A stretch of DNA of 64,000 nt. Origin: Geitlerinema sp. PCC 7407 (lineage in GTDB: Bacteria > Cyanobacteriota > Cyanobacteriia > PCC-7407). The stretch spans positions 1 through 64,000 of the forward strand of contig NC_019703.1 of assembly GCF_000317045.1 (NCBI RefSeq), written 5' to 3'. Below the pieces are notes generated by a model. That model searched no databases. It saw only the letters and a program-made list of their open reading frames with translations, and was not told the origin of the DNA. A program made the position numbers and the translations under genes. How positions within the stretch are numbered: position 1 is the first letter of the stretch; each line of letters opens with the position of its first letter. Shown here piece by piece: positions 63,382 to 64,000 of the stretch.

Positions 63382-63953
63382 TCGACCTGGGCGTACAGGG
63401 CCTCTGGGGTTTGGGAATTGTCCAACACCACGTCAGCCTGGGCGACTTTTTGCTCGAGGTCCATCTGGCTGGCAATGCGGGCGACAATCTGGCTGTCGCT
63501 GAGGCGATCGCGCGCCTTTAGCCGCGCCACCTGCTCCGCCAGCGGGCAGGCGACCACCCAGATTTCGCTCACTAGGCCCGTCAGCCCCGCCTCAAACAGC
63601 AGCGGAATCGCCAGCACCACGGTGGCGGCATCCTCGGGCAGGGTCTCTAGGGCCTGGTGAAATCGCTGGCGCACGTAGGGGTGGATTTGCTGCTCGAGCC
63701 AGCGCCGCTCAGCCGGGTCGTGAAACACGATTTCGCCGATGCGCCGCCGGTCGAGGGACCCGTCCGCTAGCTGCGCCCCCGGGCCGTAGCGCGCGGCGAT
63801 CGCCCCCAAAATGGGCGATCCAATGGCCACCGCCTCCCGCGCATAGATATCGGCGTCCAGGACCGGCAGCCCGTAGCGCTCCGCCAGATAGCGGGCCACG
63901 GTGCTCTTGCCGGTGCCGATGCCGCCGGTCAAGCCGATGCGTCGCTGCTTCAC
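63360..63953 (-). CDS. coaE: Dephospho-CoA kinase
   Basis: Last step of coenzyme A synthesis. The 197-residue protein has the P-loop LTGGIGTGKSTVARYL, the VLDADIYAREAV motif with the catalytic Asp, and the late VVLDNSQTPEALYAQV typical of CoaE. GTG 63953 overlaps the stop of the preceding gene by four bases (GTGA). Together with coaD at 14636, two CoA enzymes are in the window, far apart. Confidence 0.95.
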   Translation of the reverse strand: MKQRRIGLTGGIGTGKSTVARYLAERYGLPVLDADIYAREAVAIGSPILGAIAARYGPGAQLADGSLDRRRIGEIVFHDPAERRWLEQQIHPYVRQRFHQALETLPEDAATVVLAIPLLFEAGLTGLVSEIWVVACPLAEQVARLKARDRLSDSQIVARIASQMDLEQKVAQADVVLDNSQTPEALYAQVDQHMARG

Positions 63954-64000
63954 GGGGCCGCCCAGGCCGCGATCGCCGCCGTCAGCCCCTCCAGGGTGTA
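63950..64000 (-). CDS. Partial gene, C-terminus only, unknown
   Basis: The last 51 bases of the window, read on the minus strand, give the 16-residue C-terminus YTLEGLTAAIAAWAAP and a TGA that overlaps the coaE start by four bases. The rest lies outside the window, so no identification is possible. Translational coupling with coaE is likely. Confidence 0.5.
   Translation of the reverse strand, partial: YTLEGLTAAIAAWAAP

Overview
The window is chromosomal DNA of a GC-rich cyanobacterium. Evidence is the chlorophyll/tocopherol reductase gene chlP, the NDH-1 operon in the order ndhA-I-G-E, a Tic20-family gene, a DUF2949 gene, cyanobacterial-type phosphoketolase-like and DHH proteins, and a very high density of the cyanobacterial palindrome GCGATCGC (HIP1) in genes and spacers. 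Gene content and GC richness would fit a Geitlerinema- or Leptolyngbya-like filamentous strain, but the species is an inference and was not checked. Base 1 lies just before dnaA, so the sequence probably starts at the conventional origin of a finished chromosome.

Layout. 0-3 kb: dnaA, a likely replication origin with eleven perfect TTTTCCACA boxes, a block of purine-rich direct repeats, then a spacer with no gene I can defend. 3-16 kb: housekeeping genes (rpsF, FAH-family hydrolase, tic20-like, glyA, a WecA/MraY-type transferase, cinA, aroQ, miaE-like, coaD) mixed with small conserved unknowns. 16-22.3 kb: a DUF2157/GDYXXLXY membrane pair tightly coupled to a SufR-like Fe-S regulator, convergent with ergothioneine genes egtC-egtB and egtD. 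22.4-24.8 kb: an accessory-looking patch of four small unrecognised genes with LexA-like boxes and a shared dyad operator; this is the best candidate for an undescribed system. 24.8-38.9 kb: redox and metabolic genes (tautomerase, flavin reductase, NDH-2, lgt, cobM, dienelactone hydrolase, cytochrome P450, phosphoketolase-like enzyme, a PEP-CTERM protein, purD, a TPR protein). 39-43.7 kb: peptide-type ABC permease and binding protein, a lone CysA-type ATPase, and a YidD-like protein with a cysteine-rich tail. 43.9-57.4 kb: chlP, adenosine-specific kinase plus methyltransferase, nadK and the ndh operon, gltA, sixA, a DHH phosphoesterase, an HNH nuclease, alr and a GT4 glycosyltransferase. 58.2-64 kb: patatin-like lipase, tRNA-Ser(GCU), a LivK-type binding lipoprotein, a probable IS200/IS605-derived non-coding remnant next to a dispersed hairpin repeat, a beta-lactamase-fold hydrolase, an NlpC/P60 peptidase, coaE, and the cut-off end of another gene.

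No CRISPR array, intact insertion sequence, prophage or rRNA operon was seen. Genes are compact and many neighbours overlap by 4 bases, both in series (ATGA or GTGA) and convergently. Several start codons are GTG or TTG; chosen starts rest on family N-termini and upstream ribosome-binding sites. All function calls come from reading motifs and remembered family features; no database search was run.
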